Origin: Bacteroidaceae bacterium
GTDB lineage: Bacteria > Bacteroidota > Bacteroidia > Bacteroidales > Bacteroidaceae
Length of the DNA stretch: 64,000 nucleotides
Reading direction: 5' to 3'
Assembly (NCBI GenBank): GCA_017646665.1
Contig: JAGCMB010000021.1
Location: 1 to 64,000, forward strand
Under the pieces are notes generated by a model that was not told the origin of the DNA, made no database searches, and saw nothing but the letters and a program-made list of their open reading frames with translations. The position numbers and the translations under genes were made by a program. Numbering within the stretch: position 1 is the first letter of the stretch; the number at the start of each line of letters is the position of its first letter. Below are positions 26,330-36,292 of this stretch, piece after piece.

Positions 26330-26605
26330 TTACTTAGCAGCAAGCTGACTAATCTCCTCGAGCAAAGCCTTTGCATCAGCATTGAACGAGTCGCAAAGCG
26401 TGTTGAAATATTTCTTTGCCGGCATACCCGGTTCAACGTGGCTAACGCGTGCTATATATTCGTTATTCAGATTGAAGATTTTATTGAATAGCGCAACCCA
26501 AGCCTCAGTATCACCCTGAGCATCGTATGAGAGCAAAAAAGCCTCAGTCGCCAACTCGTCAACAACAAATGTAATCACCTTTTTAAGATTTTTTCTACTT
26601 GCCAT
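26330..26605 (-). CDS. Small conserved-looking protein, unknown function
   Basis: 91 residues, no signal peptide, mostly helical, basic N-terminus (MASRKNLKK) followed by an acidic, aromatic-rich middle (EAWVALFNKIFNLNNEYIARV). The Arg-Val-Ser-His stretch and the MPAKKYF segment look constrained. It sits directly upstream of the amidase-like gene on the same strand (15-base gap), so the two are probably co-transcribed. I do not recognise a family with a known role. Confidence 0.75.
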   Translation of the reverse strand: MASRKNLKKVITFVVDELATEAFLLSYDAQGDTEAWVALFNKIFNLNNEYIARVSHVEPGMPAKKYFNTLCDSFNADAKALLEEISQLAAK

Positions 26606-26857
26606 AATAATTTGGTTTAGTTGATTTTTATTTTTATTCCGAAATATCTGCCATAACGAACAAGACCGGACAACCTCAAGCCATTGCCACTCCTTACAAC
26701 AAATATTTTATGTAAAGATACTATTTTCCTGCGAGATAAACAATAGCTACGGACAAAAACAATATATTTTGATTAAAAAGAGAAAAACACTTTTAAATTT
26801 CATAAAAAAAAGCGAAATTTGCCAAGAATTAGAATTCCCAACAAAACTTTAATAAAT

Positions 26858-28504
26858 ATGAAAATTAGCGCATTGCAAAAAGCAAGGGCTGCTTATCAGC
26901 CAAAACTTCCCCAGGCATTGACCGGGACTGTAAAATTGTGTGAGGGTGCTGCAACAGAATCTGTAGCAGACCAGGAGGCTATCAAGGCTATGTTCCCCAA
27001 CACATACGGTTTACCCATTGTTACATTTGAAAAGGGCGGCGAAGCTCAGGAGTACCCTGCAATCAATGTAGGTGTAATTCTTTCAGGCGGACAGGCTCCC
27101 GGCGGTCACAACGTTATCGCAGGTTTGTTCGACGGTGTAAAGAAGCTCAACCCCAACAGCCGTCTTTACGGTTTCCTTATGGGCCCCGGCGGTTTGGTTG
27201 ACCACAAATATATGGAGATTACTGCTGAGATTATGGACGAATACCGTAATACCGGCGGTTTCGACATCATCGGTTCAGGCCGTACAAAGCTCGAGAAGAC
27301 AGAGCAGTTCGACAAGGGTCTTGAGATTATCAAGGAGCTCAACATCAAAGCTCTTGTAATCATCGGTGGTGACGACTCAAACACAAATGCTTGCGTACTT
27401 GCAGAGTACTATGCGGCAAAGAACACAGGCGTTCAGGTTATCGGCTGTCCAAAGACTATCGACGGCGACTTGAAGAACGCTTACATTGAAACATCTTTCG
27501 GTTTCGACACAGCTTGTAAGGTATATTCAGAGGTTATCGGTAACATACAGCGCGACTGTAACTCAGCTCAGAAGTACTGGCACTTCATCAAGTTGATGGG
27601 CCGTTCAGCTTCACACATCGCTCTTGAGTGTGCTTTGCAGACACAGCCTAACTACTGTATCATCTCTGAGGAGGTTGAGCAGAAGGCTCTTTCACTTGAC
27701 GACATTGTAACATCTATCGCTCAGGCTGTTGCTGACCGCGCTGCTGCAGGCAACAACTTCGGTACAGTCCTCATCCCAGAGGGTCTTATCGAGTTCGTTC
27801 CGGCAATGAAGGCTCTTATCGCAGAGCTTAACGACCTTTTGGCACACAAGGGCGAAGAGTACAACGCAGTAGCTCCCGAGGAGCAGCGTCAGTACATCAT
27901 CAACCAGCTCTCAAGCGACAATGCAGCTGTATACGCAAGCCTCCCTGCAGGTGTTGCACGTCAGTTGACAATGGACCGCGACCCACACGGCAACGTACAG
28001 GTTTCACTCATTGAAACAGAGAAGTTGCTTTCAGAGATGGTTGCAAACAAGCTCGCAGCTTGGAAGGCAGAGGGCAAGTTCAACGGCAAGTTCAACGCAC
28101 AGCACCACTTCTTCGGTTACGAGGGTCGCTGCGCAGCTCCATCAAACTACGATGCAGACTACTGCTACGCTCTTGGCTACAACGCTTCACAGCTTATCGC
28201 TGCCGGCAAGACCGGTTATATGTCATCAGTACGCAACACAACAGCTCCTGCTGCTGAGTGGGTTGCCGGTGGTATCCCCATCACAATGATGATGAACATG
28301 GAGCGTCGTCACGGCGAGATGAAGCCTGTTATCCAGAAGGCTCTCGTTGACCTCAACGGTGCACCATTCAAGACTTTTGCAGCAAACAGAGAGCAGTGGG
28401 CAAAAGAGACCTGCTATGTATATCCTGGCCCAATCCAGTACTTCGGTCCAACAGAGGTATGCGACCAGACTACAAAGACTCTCGCTCTTGAGCAGCAGAA
28501 ATAA
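26858..28504 (+). CDS. pfp: Pyrophosphate-dependent 6-phosphofructokinase
   Basis: Phosphorylates fructose 6-phosphate using PPi, reversibly, in glycolysis. 548 residues from the ATG at 26858; the open frame to 26819 uses a non-ATG codon inside the A/T-rich leader. The sequence shows [10 protein letters not shown] for the first phosphate loop, GGDDSNTN with the second Asp that marks PPi rather than ATP use, and PKTIDGDLK with the Lys of the PFP type. [11 protein letters not shown] lies in the active-site region. Length fits the long PFP clade. A GH25 gene follows 11 bases later. Codon choice is typical of strong expression. An ATP-type PfkA is also encoded, at 52.9 kb. Confidence 0.95.
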   Translation: MKISALQKARAAYQPKLPQALTGTVKLCEGAATESVADQEAIKAMFPNTYGLPIVTFEKGGEAQEYPAINVGVILSGGQAPGGHNVIAGLFDGVKKLNPNSRLYGFLMGPGGLVDHKYMEITAEIMDEYRNTGGFDIIGSGRTKLEKTEQFDKGLEIIKELNIKALVIIGGDDSNTNACVLAEYYAAKNTGVQVIGCPKTIDGDLKNAYIETSFGFDTACKVYSEVIGNIQRDCNSAQKYWHFIKLMGRSASHIALECALQTQPNYCIISEEVEQKALSLDDIVTSIAQAVADRAAAGNNFGTVLIPEGLIEFVPAMKALIAELNDLLAHKGEEYNAVAPEEQRQYIINQLSSDNAAVYASLPAGVARQLTMDRDPHGNVQVSLIETEKLLSEMVANKLAAWKAEGKFNGKFNAQHHFFGYEGRCAAPSNYDADYCYALGYNASQLIAAGKTGYMSSVRNTTAPAAEWVAGGIPITMMMNMERRHGEMKPVIQKALVDLNGAPFKTFAANREQWAKETCYVYPGPIQYFGPTEVCDQTTKTLALEQQK

Positions 28505-28515
28505 GAAAGAACTTG

Positions 28516-29370
28516 ATGGCAGACGCCAAAAAGATATCTAAAACCAAAAAGGTCGGCGGACAGAAGAAAATTTCAGCCCGCCGACCATCTTCTACACGCA
28601 AAAAACCGCGTGTTATGGCGACGTGGAAATACATAACCATTTCGACACTAATCACAATTGGAGCACTTGCACTCGCCTATCGGCCCATACTGCGCCCGGC
28701 ATTCAACCGTTTTACAACCTGCAATGGACACAAAATCTACGGTGCCTGCATCCCCAAAGGCTACTCGGTTTACGGAATAGACGTTTCACACCATCAAGGA
28801 GAAATTGATTGGAAAAGACTAAAAAGAGGAACGCCCAATGAGCCACCGATAAGTTTCGTCTATATAAAAGCCACAGAAGGCAGCGACCACAACGACACCC
28901 GTTTCGAAAAGAACTGGGACAACGCAAAGAACAATAACTTCTTGTGTGGGGCATACCACTACTTCAGCACCACATCATCGGGCAAGGCACAAGCCGAGCT
29001 GTTCATAAGCAAGGTAAACCTTGAACCAGGCGACCTGCCTCCAATGGTGGATATTGAAGACGAGCCAGACAACGCCACAGAATACAAAGAGGAATTGAAA
29101 AACTTCATCAGCCTACTCGAGAACCACTATAAGGTAAAGCCCTTAATATACACTTACCGTAAGTTCCACGACAAATACATCAACGATGTGTTTTTCAACG
29201 ACTACCCTCTTTGGATTGCGCAATATAATGTCACAAAACCAGGAATAACAAATGAGTGGACAATGTGGCAATGCACAAAAAACGGAAAGCTACCGGGTAT
29301 TGGACACAAAGTAGACATCAACATTTTCAACGGCTCAATCGAGGAGCTGAACAGCCTTGTAATAAAATAA
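28516..29370 (+). CDS. GH25-family lysozyme (muramidase), membrane-anchored
   Basis: 284 residues from the ATG at 28516. A basic N-terminus rich in Lys/Arg and Ser leads into one membrane helix (about residues 38-55), then a GH25 domain (about 85-284) with YGIDVSHHQG at the start, KATEG and the catalytic-region MVDIEDEP. The enzyme cleaves the MurNAc-GlcNAc bond of peptidoglycan. The long charged N-terminus before the helix suggests a type II membrane protein rather than a cleaved signal peptide. It lies 11 bases after pfp and converges, almost without gap, on the pseudouridine synthase gene (29372). Confidence 0.92.
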   Translation: MADAKKISKTKKVGGQKKISARRPSSTRKKPRVMATWKYITISTLITIGALALAYRPILRPAFNRFTTCNGHKIYGACIPKGYSVYGIDVSHHQGEIDWKRLKRGTPNEPPISFVYIKATEGSDHNDTRFEKNWDNAKNNNFLCGAYHYFSTTSSGKAQAELFISKVNLEPGDLPPMVDIEDEPDNATEYKEELKNFISLLENHYKVKPLIYTYRKFHDKYINDVFFNDYPLWIAQYNVTKPGITNEWTMWQCTKNGKLPGIGHKVDINIFNGSIEELNSLVIK

Positions 29371-29371
29371 T

Positions 29372-30436
29372 TTACTCTTCCAGATATGCCGCGCTGGCAC
29401 TTGAATATCTGCGCCAGGCATCAACCATTGCAATAAAATCGGAAGGCAATTCAGAATCGAAGTACATCTCTTGTCCGGTTGTAGGATGAACAAAGCCCAA
29501 TGTTTTGGCGTGAAGCGCCTGACGCGGACACAACTTGAAGCAGTTGCGCACAAACTGGCTGTACTTGCTAAAATTGGTACCTTTGAGAATCTCGTCGCCC
29601 CCGTAGACATCGTCATTGAAAAGTATGTGACCGATATGTTTCATATGCACCCTGATCTGATGTGTGCGTCCCGTTTCAAGATTACACTCCACAAGTGACA
29701 CATAGCTCAGACGCTCGAGCACACGATAGTGCGTTACAGCATATTTCCCGACACTGTCATCCGATGACACGCACATCTGCAGCCTATTACGAGGGTTTCG
29801 GGTTATATTACCCACCACAGTACCGGTTTCCTCTTTTGGATTACCCCAAACCACTGCATTGTAAGTGCGTTTTGTGGTCTTATTAAAGAACTGCATTCCC
29901 AGCTTGGCCTTTGCAAAGGCTGTCTTTGCTATCACAAGCAACCCCGACGTATTCTTGTCAATACGATGGACAAGCCCCACCTGAGGGTCGTTAGGATCGA
30001 AATCGGGATTATCCTTCAAATGCCAAGCAACTGCATTGATGAGCGTTCCGTGTGTATTACCGCAACCCGGATGTACCACAAGCCCCGCAGGCTTGTTGAC
30101 AACCATCAGGTCATTATCCTCATAAACGACATCGAGTGGAATATCTTCGGGAACGATACTATTGTCATAAGCCGGAGTATTGAGCGTGATAACGACCTTA
30201 TCGCCCGGCTTAACCTTATAGTTGCTCTTGACAACCTTTCCATTGACAGCTATCGAGCCGGCATCGGCAGCCTGCTGTATCTTGTTGCGCGAGGTGTTGG
30301 CAACGTGGTCAACAAGGAATTTATCGATACGCACCGGCGACTGCCCTTTGTCGGCTGTTATATGCAGCTCCCGAAAAAGGGTTTCTTCGGACTCAAGTTC
30401 GTCTATATCAAGCAAATCGGGGATAATCTCATCCAT
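29372..30436 (-). CDS. rluD: RluA/RluD-family 23S rRNA pseudouridine synthase
   Basis: 354 residues from the ATG at 30436, chosen because it falls five bases after the upstream stop; the frame is open to 30499 only inside the PASTA gene. An S4 RNA-binding domain comes first (about 30-95, RIDKFLVDHVANTSRNKIQ), then the synthase domain with the catalytic-Asp motif HRIDKNTSGLLV and GRTHQIRVH near the end. Isomerises uridines in large-subunit rRNA; RluD is the best guess among the RluA group, from length and S4 domain. It follows the PASTA gene, an order common in Bacteroidota. Confidence 0.9.
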   Translation of the reverse strand: MDEIIPDLLDIDELESEETLFRELHITADKGQSPVRIDKFLVDHVANTSRNKIQQAADAGSIAVNGKVVKSNYKVKPGDKVVITLNTPAYDNSIVPEDIPLDVVYEDNDLMVVNKPAGLVVHPGCGNTHGTLINAVAWHLKDNPDFDPNDPQVGLVHRIDKNTSGLLVIAKTAFAKAKLGMQFFNKTTKRTYNAVVWGNPKEETGTVVGNITRNPRNRLQMCVSSDDSVGKYAVTHYRVLERLSYVSLVECNLETGRTHQIRVHMKHIGHILFNDDVYGGDEILKGTNFSKYSQFVRNCFKLCPRQALHAKTLGFVHPTTGQEMYFDSELPSDFIAMVDAWRRYSSASAAYLEE

Positions 30437-30440
30437 AGAA

Positions 30441-31097
30441 TCAAATATCAAAAATTGAGTCGAATACAGGCTCATCCTCTTCGGCTTTAGCGCTGCCACT
30501 ACCTATCACAACAGTTATTGGCGCTCCTTGAGGAATTGCTTCACCGTTTACAAGTTGCTTGCCATCGTAGCGAAGTTCGTAAACCCAATCCTTTTCACCG
30601 GGGATGGTATCTATGGCCTCAATAACAAAGCCGGCCGCCTTAATGTGAGACTCAGCCTCGCGATATGTACGGTTGTCTATCACCGATGGAACAGAACGCT
30701 TGGGCTTGACTGTCGTATTCACTACAAGTCCAATCTTTCGTCCCTCTTTCACACGTGTGCCGGGGACAGGATACTGCACAACGATTTCGCTCTCCTTGGC
30801 ATTGGGCTTGTATCGACGTTCAACGACCGTATAGCTGAGATTCCTATCTCCCAGCAGAACAATGGCATCATCCAGCATAACGCCACACACATCGGGAACC
30901 TCATAGGTTTCGCCGTGGTTGGTATAGCTATCAATCCACTCCAATGCCAAAAAGGGCAAAGCGACCAACACCAAGAGCATTGCCAAAAGATTGAGCAATA
31001 CAACCCTTAGCCTTTTTGCAAACGGAACACTCTTTTTATTTTTCGGCTTCTTTGCCACCTTTTTCCCAGACTGCAGTCCTGTATCTTCCATATTCAT
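30441..31097 (-). CDS. PASTA-domain membrane protein
   Basis: 218 residues from the ATG at 31097 (another at 31091). Lys-rich cytoplasmic N-terminus, one membrane helix (about 35-57), then at least two PASTA repeats in the periplasm (YEVPDVCGVMLDDAIVLL; RSVPSVIDNRTYREAESHI), each ending in an I-V-V-x-x-S/N-like strand. The C-terminal tail is acidic. PASTA domains bind peptidoglycan-like ligands; there is no kinase domain attached. It is the first gene of a two-gene unit with the pseudouridine synthase, driven by the promoter at 31148-31179. Confidence 0.88.
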   Translation of the reverse strand: MNMEDTGLQSGKKVAKKPKNKKSVPFAKRLRVVLLNLLAMLLVLVALPFLALEWIDSYTNHGETYEVPDVCGVMLDDAIVLLGDRNLSYTVVERRYKPNAKESEIVVQYPVPGTRVKEGRKIGLVVNTTVKPKRSVPSVIDNRTYREAESHIKAAGFVIEAIDTIPGEKDWVYELRYDGKQLVNGEAIPQGAPITVVIGSGSAKAEEDEPVFDSIFDI

Positions 31098-31147
31098 ATA
31101 AAATTCAAAGAAGAGCAGCCACAAGGCCACACTCCATCATTATAGTG

Positions 31148-31179
31148 CAAAAATAATACAGATTGACAGAAAACACAAA
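31148..31179 (-). promoter_or_regulatory. Promoter of the PASTA-rluD unit
   Basis: Minus-strand TTTG (31176-31179), 20 bases, TATTTTTG (31148-31155): full consensus. The start is near 31141, about 45 nt before the ATG at 31097. Confidence 0.75.
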
Positions 31180-31278
31180 AACAAGCTAATATTTTTACAG
31201 CGCACATCGCCTTCGAGGGAATAAAATGGCTTTTAACAGGCTATAACAATTTAAACCCTTTGAGAAGGCCATTTTTTC

Positions 31279-31309
31279 TTGCATTCTTTTTACTTTTGTA
31301 TTATCTTCG
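31279..31309 (+). promoter_or_regulatory. Promoter of the DUF4468 operon
   Basis: TTG (31279-31281), 20 bases, TATCTTCG (31302-31309), one mismatch from TAnnTTTG. An overlapping TACTTTTG at 31291-31298 is a second option. The first would start near 31316, only ~20 nt before the ATG. Confidence 0.6.
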
Positions 31310-31336
31310 CAAGGTTAAAAGCACACCATTTTTGTT

Positions 31337-31936
31337 ATGAAGAAGATATTGTTCGTTCTCTTTATTGCGTTGTTCCCTGCAATGGGGATGCAAGCGCAGC
31401 TCATCAAGAAAAGTAAAAAGGAAAGCACCGTCGACAGCGAAATCTACGCAGCCGGAAAAGTTCCCGTCGTGAACGGCAAAGTGACCTTCGAAACAGAAAT
31501 CAGCGCCAAAGGACTCACCGCCGCACAAGTAGAGGAGAAGGTTAACAAATGGATTACAGAACGCTATGTCAAGCCAACCGTAATATCGGTCAAACGTTTC
31601 GACAGTGAAAAGCCCAATACAACAATCATCAAAGGCGAGGAGTATATTGTCTTTAAGAACACCTTCTTTGTATTGAGCAGAGCCAGGATGTACTATTTCC
31701 TGACACTCACAGCCAAGGACGGAGGATGTGATTTCCATCTTTCACGCATAACCTATTGGTATGACGACGAGGATGAAAAAGGTGGAATAAAGATGATTGC
31801 CGAAGAGTGGATTACCGACGACAACGCTTTCAACAAGAAAGGCAAGATGAAGAGGTTCGAGGGTAAATTCCGCCGCAAGACCATTGACCTTAAAGAGCAA
31901 CTTATCAAAGAACTGACACAAGCGCTTAACGAATGA
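31337..31936 (+). CDS. DUF4468-type periplasmic/outer-membrane-associated protein
   Basis: 199 residues with a signal peptide (MKKILFVLFIALFP..., ending near MQAQ). The body (about 40-180) has the DUF4468/TBP-like pattern: an opening strand VNGKVTFETEI, a helix AAQVEEKVNKWI and later strands ending in RITYWY. Function of the family is unknown; members are typically exported Bacteroidota proteins. It overlaps the 56-residue membrane protein by four bases (ATGA) and heads a run of envelope genes. Confidence 0.8.
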   Translation: MKKILFVLFIALFPAMGMQAQLIKKSKKESTVDSEIYAAGKVPVVNGKVTFETEISAKGLTAAQVEEKVNKWITERYVKPTVISVKRFDSEKPNTTIIKGEEYIVFKNTFFVLSRARMYYFLTLTAKDGGCDFHLSRITYWYDDEDEKGGIKMIAEEWITDDNAFNKKGKMKRFEGKFRRKTIDLKEQLIKELTQALNE

Positions 31937-32103
31937 GAACCGTAGACAAGATAAGATATTTTCTCAACGTACTGTTCCTGATTGGAGCAGTAGTGACATT
32001 TGTACTCTTTTTTATCGACAGCGACGGCAATAGTTTCAAATATGCCGGAATGGCAGCAATGACATTCAAGATAATGGAGTTCATTCTCCGTTTCGTAAAC
32101 TGA
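31933..32103 (+). CDS. Small two-helix membrane protein (56 aa)
   Basis: ATG at 31933 overlaps the stop of the DUF4468 gene (ATGA), a sign of translational coupling; the stop is TGA at 32101-32103. The product begins MRTVDKIRYFLNVLFLIG and has one clear membrane helix (about 8-28) and a second amphipathic or weak one (about 37-55). No family recognised. The frame ends 63 bases before the porin start at 32167. Confidence 0.65.
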   Translation: MRTVDKIRYFLNVLFLIGAVVTFVLFFIDSDGNSFKYAGMAAMTFKIMEFILRFVN

Positions 32104-32166
32104 GAGGCTGTTTAAATTTACATTAGAAACCCAAAGAACCCGAATTTGAGCATACCCCTTTATACG

Positions 32167-34239
32167 ATGATAAAAAAAGTATTATACCTGATATTCCTTA
32201 TACTGCCTGCCATTGCAAGTGGACAGAGCTTCAAGCAGAATCAAGAGGGCAAAGGCGGCTTAGGGCACGGTGAGGTGTTCAGCCCCTTCAAGGACAACCC
32301 GAAGGATTCTACAAAAAAAGAAGTGATAGCCCCAAAGGAGATACACCAATGGAAGGTTGACAGAATGTTTGGCAACAGGATAGACATCAATGCCGACACA
32401 CTGCAATTCATGTTCCAGAATTGGCATCTGACAGAAGGTATAAACGGTGAATACAATTTCCTTGGCAATATGGGAACGCCAAGAGAAACAAGAATATTCT
32501 TCAACAGGCCCACAAGCACGACATACGACTTTCTACAGCCGTACGACTACTTCTACACCACTCCCGACAGATTTATTTTCACCGATACAAAATCACCGTA
32601 TACAAACCTCAGCTACCACTCTTCGGGCAACAAGGTAGACGGCGACGACCGTTTCAGGGCATACTTCACAACAAATGCAGGCAAACACTTTGGAATAGGT
32701 TTCCTGTTCGACTACCTATACGCAAGAGGACGATATGACAAGCAATCGACATCGCTGATGAACTTCTCGATTTTCTCATTCTTCAAGAGCGACAGGTACA
32801 ATTACCACTTGCTGGCAAGCCGCTATCATATGAAGCAAAGAGAGAACGGCGGTATAACCGACGACCGTTACATAACACGTCCCGAAGACACCGACGGTGC
32901 CGCAAGCAATATGGGAACAGCCGATATTCCGGTGAGGTTGGATGCCACCTGGAGCAGAAACGAAGTGCATAACGTATTCTTCACACACAACTACAATTGG
33001 GGATATTATCGCGACAGGGTTATTGCAGACACGACAAAAGCGGCCGAGGACTCTGTTGTAACGGAATTTATGAGTGTCGCGCGCCTAACACACACAGCCG
33101 ACATTTCGTATCTGCGCCACCAGTACATCAACCACAGGTTGCCGGCAAACTACTACGCAGACACCTATCTGCCCCACGACTCACTCGACAACACAACCGA
33201 CCTGTCAATAAACAACAGGGTAGCCCTTTCACTTTGTGAGGGATTCAAGAAATGGGCTTTTGCAAACATAACAGCCTTTGCAGAATATAAATATGACCGA
33301 TATAATCTGCCCGACACAATAAGCGGCACCCAACAGGAAGGCACTGCAACGTTCGGTGAGCACACGTTATTTGTAGGTGGAGCAATATCCAGCTCCCACG
33401 GCAAATATCTGCGTTACAACGTGGAAGGAAAAACAGCGATTATTGGCGAAGAACTCGGTGCTTTCTCCATAGACGGTACCTTGGATTGCAATTTCAAATT
33501 GTGGAAAAGAGATATCAACATCTCGGCAAAGGCATATATCAAGAACAACAAACCATCGTTCTACTATCGCCACTACCATTCGGAGCACTTTTGGTGGGAC
33601 AACAATCTTAGCAACGAGTTCAGGGCACGTGCAGAGGGAAGTATTGAGATTCCCTACTGGAGAACAAAATTGAATGTAAAGTTCGAGAATATAAAGAACT
33701 ACACCTACATTGCCAACCATTCCGTTCCGACACTTAACGGAAACGGTTATCTCAACCGCTTCAAAGTAGAACAGGAACATAATGACATCCAGGTATTTGC
33801 GGCATCACTGAAACAGGATTTCAAGTACTGGATATTCAACCTGAACACCGAATTGACATACCAATACAGCAGCAATCAGGCAGTACTGCCACTGCCGGCC
33901 TTCAATGCTTATGTAAACTTTTTCCTGAAGTTCAGAATAGCCAAAGTGCTACACACTGAGATTGGAGCCGACGCGTGGTATTTCACAAGTTATTATGCAC
34001 CTGAGTATATGCCGGCTTTGGGACAATTTGTACAGCAAAACCAAGCCAACAAGGTGGAGATTGGTAACTATCCGGTTGTCAGCGTATATGCAAACTTCCT
34101 ATTGAAGCAGACACGCTTCTACGTCAAATACTACCACTTGAACGAACTGTTGGGCAGTGGCAACTACTTCCTCACTCCGCACCACCCACTGACACCCGCC
34201 GTTCTATGGTTTGGCTTGTCGTGGAATTTCTATAACTAA
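32167..34239 (+). CDS. Putative porin-family outer-membrane protein
   Basis: 690 residues from the ATG at 32167 (the frame extends to 32146 only with a TTG). Signal peptide MIKKVLYLIFLILP..., ending near ASGQ. The mature part is rich in alternating aromatic strands (YFYTTPDRFIFTD; FWWDNNLSNEF) and ends WFGLSWNFYN, a typical barrel C-terminus with a terminal aromatic near the end. It matches the 'putative porin' family common in Bacteroidota, whose cargo is unknown. Lies in the envelope-gene run, 11 bases upstream of an oxidoreductase. Confidence 0.82.
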   Translation: MIKKVLYLIFLILPAIASGQSFKQNQEGKGGLGHGEVFSPFKDNPKDSTKKEVIAPKEIHQWKVDRMFGNRIDINADTLQFMFQNWHLTEGINGEYNFLGNMGTPRETRIFFNRPTSTTYDFLQPYDYFYTTPDRFIFTDTKSPYTNLSYHSSGNKVDGDDRFRAYFTTNAGKHFGIGFLFDYLYARGRYDKQSTSLMNFSIFSFFKSDRYNYHLLASRYHMKQRENGGITDDRYITRPEDTDGAASNMGTADIPVRLDATWSRNEVHNVFFTHNYNWGYYRDRVIADTTKAAEDSVVTEFMSVARLTHTADISYLRHQYINHRLPANYYADTYLPHDSLDNTTDLSINNRVALSLCEGFKKWAFANITAFAEYKYDRYNLPDTISGTQQEGTATFGEHTLFVGGAISSSHGKYLRYNVEGKTAIIGEELGAFSIDGTLDCNFKLWKRDINISAKAYIKNNKPSFYYRHYHSEHFWWDNNLSNEFRARAEGSIEIPYWRTKLNVKFENIKNYTYIANHSVPTLNGNGYLNRFKVEQEHNDIQVFAASLKQDFKYWIFNLNTELTYQYSSNQAVLPLPAFNAYVNFFLKFRIAKVLHTEIGADAWYFTSYYAPEYMPALGQFVQQNQANKVEIGNYPVVSVYANFLLKQTRFYVKYYHLNELLGSGNYFLTPHHPLTPAVLWFGLSWNFYN

Positions 34240-34250
34240 AAATCACTATT

Positions 34251-35231
34251 ATGAACATCACCGTCAAATGGGGTTTTATAGGCTGTGGCGAGGCTACCGA
34301 AAAAAAGAGTGGTCCGGCTTTTCCGCTGATAAAAGGTTCGGAAGTTGTTGCTGTTATGGGACGCGACAAGGAAAAGACAAAGGAGTATGCCAAAAGACAC
34401 AACATACCACACTGGTACACCGACGCCCAGGCACTTATTGATGACCCCGGAGTGAATGCCATATATATTGCAACGCCTCCATCATCACACGCCACATTTG
34501 CCATTATGGCAATGAAAGCCGGCAAACCGGTATATGTAGAGAAACCACTGGCGGCCAATTACGAGGACTGCACACGCATAAACAGAGTATCAAGAGAAAC
34601 AGGAGTGCCCTGTTTTGTTGCCTATTACCGCCGTTATCTGCCCTACTTCCAAAAAGTGAGGGAATTATTGCCACAGATTGGCAATGTACTCAATGTTCAG
34701 ATACGTTTTGCCGTTCCGCCACGCGACCTTGACTATAACCGCGACAACCTTCCCTGGCGAGTAAACCCCGAAATAGCAGGTGGCGGATATTTCTATGACC
34801 TTGCACCTCACCAGATAGATTTATTGCAGGAAATGTTCGGCTGTATTCTGTATGCCGAAGGATACAGCACCAACCGCGGTGGCCTGTACAAGGCCGAAGA
34901 CACGGTGAGCGCTTGTTTCAAGTTTGAAAGCGGAATACCGGGGTCGGGTTCCTGGTGCTTTGTTTCGGACGAATCGTCAAAAGAGGACCATATTGAAATT
35001 TTCGGCAGCAAAGGGTGTATCAAATTTTCAGTATTCACATTTGAGCCAATTGAGCTACGCACAATTGAAGGCACCCAACAATTCAATATACCCAATCCTC
35101 CATACGTGCAATTGCCACTAATCAGAAACATAGTAGAACATATACAGTGTAAAGGGCACTGCGAATGTGACAGCGTGAGTGCAACACCAACAAACTGGGT
35201 GCTTGACAAGATTCTTGGAAAAATAATTTAA
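34251..35231 (+). CDS. Gfo/Idh/MocA-family NAD(P)-dependent oxidoreductase
   Basis: 326 residues. The Rossmann motif WGFIGCGEAT (about 7-16) and the family's EKPLA (about 97-101) are present, followed by the C-terminal GFO/IDH/MocA domain with AGGGYFYDLAPHQID, in which the conserved Asp/His pair of the active site is visible. These enzymes oxidise or reduce sugars and inositols; the substrate here is not predictable. Cytosolic. It sits between a porin and a DUF4421 barrel, 2 bases before the latter, which hints at co-expression but not at a pathway. Confidence 0.88.
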   Translation: MNITVKWGFIGCGEATEKKSGPAFPLIKGSEVVAVMGRDKEKTKEYAKRHNIPHWYTDAQALIDDPGVNAIYIATPPSSHATFAIMAMKAGKPVYVEKPLAANYEDCTRINRVSRETGVPCFVAYYRRYLPYFQKVRELLPQIGNVLNVQIRFAVPPRDLDYNRDNLPWRVNPEIAGGGYFYDLAPHQIDLLQEMFGCILYAEGYSTNRGGLYKAEDTVSACFKFESGIPGSGSWCFVSDESSKEDHIEIFGSKGCIKFSVFTFEPIELRTIEGTQQFNIPNPPYVQLPLIRNIVEHIQCKGHCECDSVSATPTNWVLDKILGKII

Positions 35232-35233
35232 GA

Positions 35234-36292
35234 ATGAAAAAGGCTTGCGGCAACAGATTCTTGCGGTTTGGAGTGATAATGACAATTGTTGCTCTGATGT
35301 TTCCGTTACAGACAACAGGACAGAACAGGAGCTTGGAGAAGTTCAAGAAAGCAGCACAAAAGACCTTCAATCTCCTGGACAATCTTTTATGTGCCGTAGA
35401 CTCTGCATATGTCGAGGACAACCTGTATAACCTAACCTTTATGCCGGAATACTCATACAACTACGAGTATTATAAATTCCGTTCCACCGCCAACGGCGGA
35501 CAAGGCATAAACATAGTCCCTCAAGGCCGCAATCTACTCACACTCTATTTCGGTTGGAGATGGATTATCCTGGGATATACCATTGACCTGCAGAACAATC
35601 GCCAGATAACAGAGTTCAAGACAAGCCTGTACTCTGCAAGGTTCGGACTCGACCTATATTACAGGAACAGCAGTGATGGCTACAAGATTAAAAGCCTTGA
35701 CGGATTTTCCGACGGAGAGAAGCATATACAGGATTTCAACAATAATTTTAATGCCCTGACAGTAAACCAGATAGGAATTGGAGTCAGCTATGCATTCAAC
35801 AAACGTTTCTCATACTCGGCTGCATATGGACAGTCGACCATACAACGTGCAAGCGCAGGCTCCGTTATTTTAGGAGTGGGATACAACCAGCAGGAGTTTG
35901 AATTGAACCACAAACATCTGAACCCACTTGTGATTGCAGAACTGCAGAATGAGCTAAAGTTCAACAAGGCAAGATTCAAAGATTTCAGCATAAGCCTTGG
36001 ATATGGTTATAATTGGGTTTTTGCAAAGAATTTCCTTGCCAGCCTGACATTGACACCGGCCGTGAGTTACAAGAAATCGTCATTGGAACTGAATGACAGT
36101 AAAAGTATCCAGGCAAGCATAAACCTGGATTTCACAACACGAGCCGCCATTGTTTATAACAACAACAAATACTATTTTGGTGCTTCACTCGAATCTTTTA
36201 CATACCTGAACAACGTAAACCACCTATCCATTTCAAACGGATTTGGCGTATTGGGTATATATGTCGGCTATAATTTCTGGCGAAAGAAATAA
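35234..36292 (+). CDS. DUF4421-type outer-membrane barrel protein
   Basis: 352 residues. A basic N-terminus and signal peptide (cleavage near TTGQ) precede a region of repeated amphipathic strands (NLLTLYFGWRWIILGYTIDL; FSISLGYGYNWVF) ending in IYVGYNFWRKK. This matches DUF4421 proteins of Bacteroidota, predicted outer-membrane barrels of unknown role. Last gene of the run that began at 31337, closed by the terminator at 36293-36324. Confidence 0.78.
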   Translation: MKKACGNRFLRFGVIMTIVALMFPLQTTGQNRSLEKFKKAAQKTFNLLDNLLCAVDSAYVEDNLYNLTFMPEYSYNYEYYKFRSTANGGQGINIVPQGRNLLTLYFGWRWIILGYTIDLQNNRQITEFKTSLYSARFGLDLYYRNSSDGYKIKSLDGFSDGEKHIQDFNNNFNALTVNQIGIGVSYAFNKRFSYSAAYGQSTIQRASAGSVILGVGYNQQEFELNHKHLNPLVIAELQNELKFNKARFKDFSISLGYGYNWVFAKNFLASLTLTPAVSYKKSSLELNDSKSIQASINLDFTTRAAIVYNNNKYYFGASLESFTYLNNVNHLSISNGFGVLGIYVGYNFWRKK

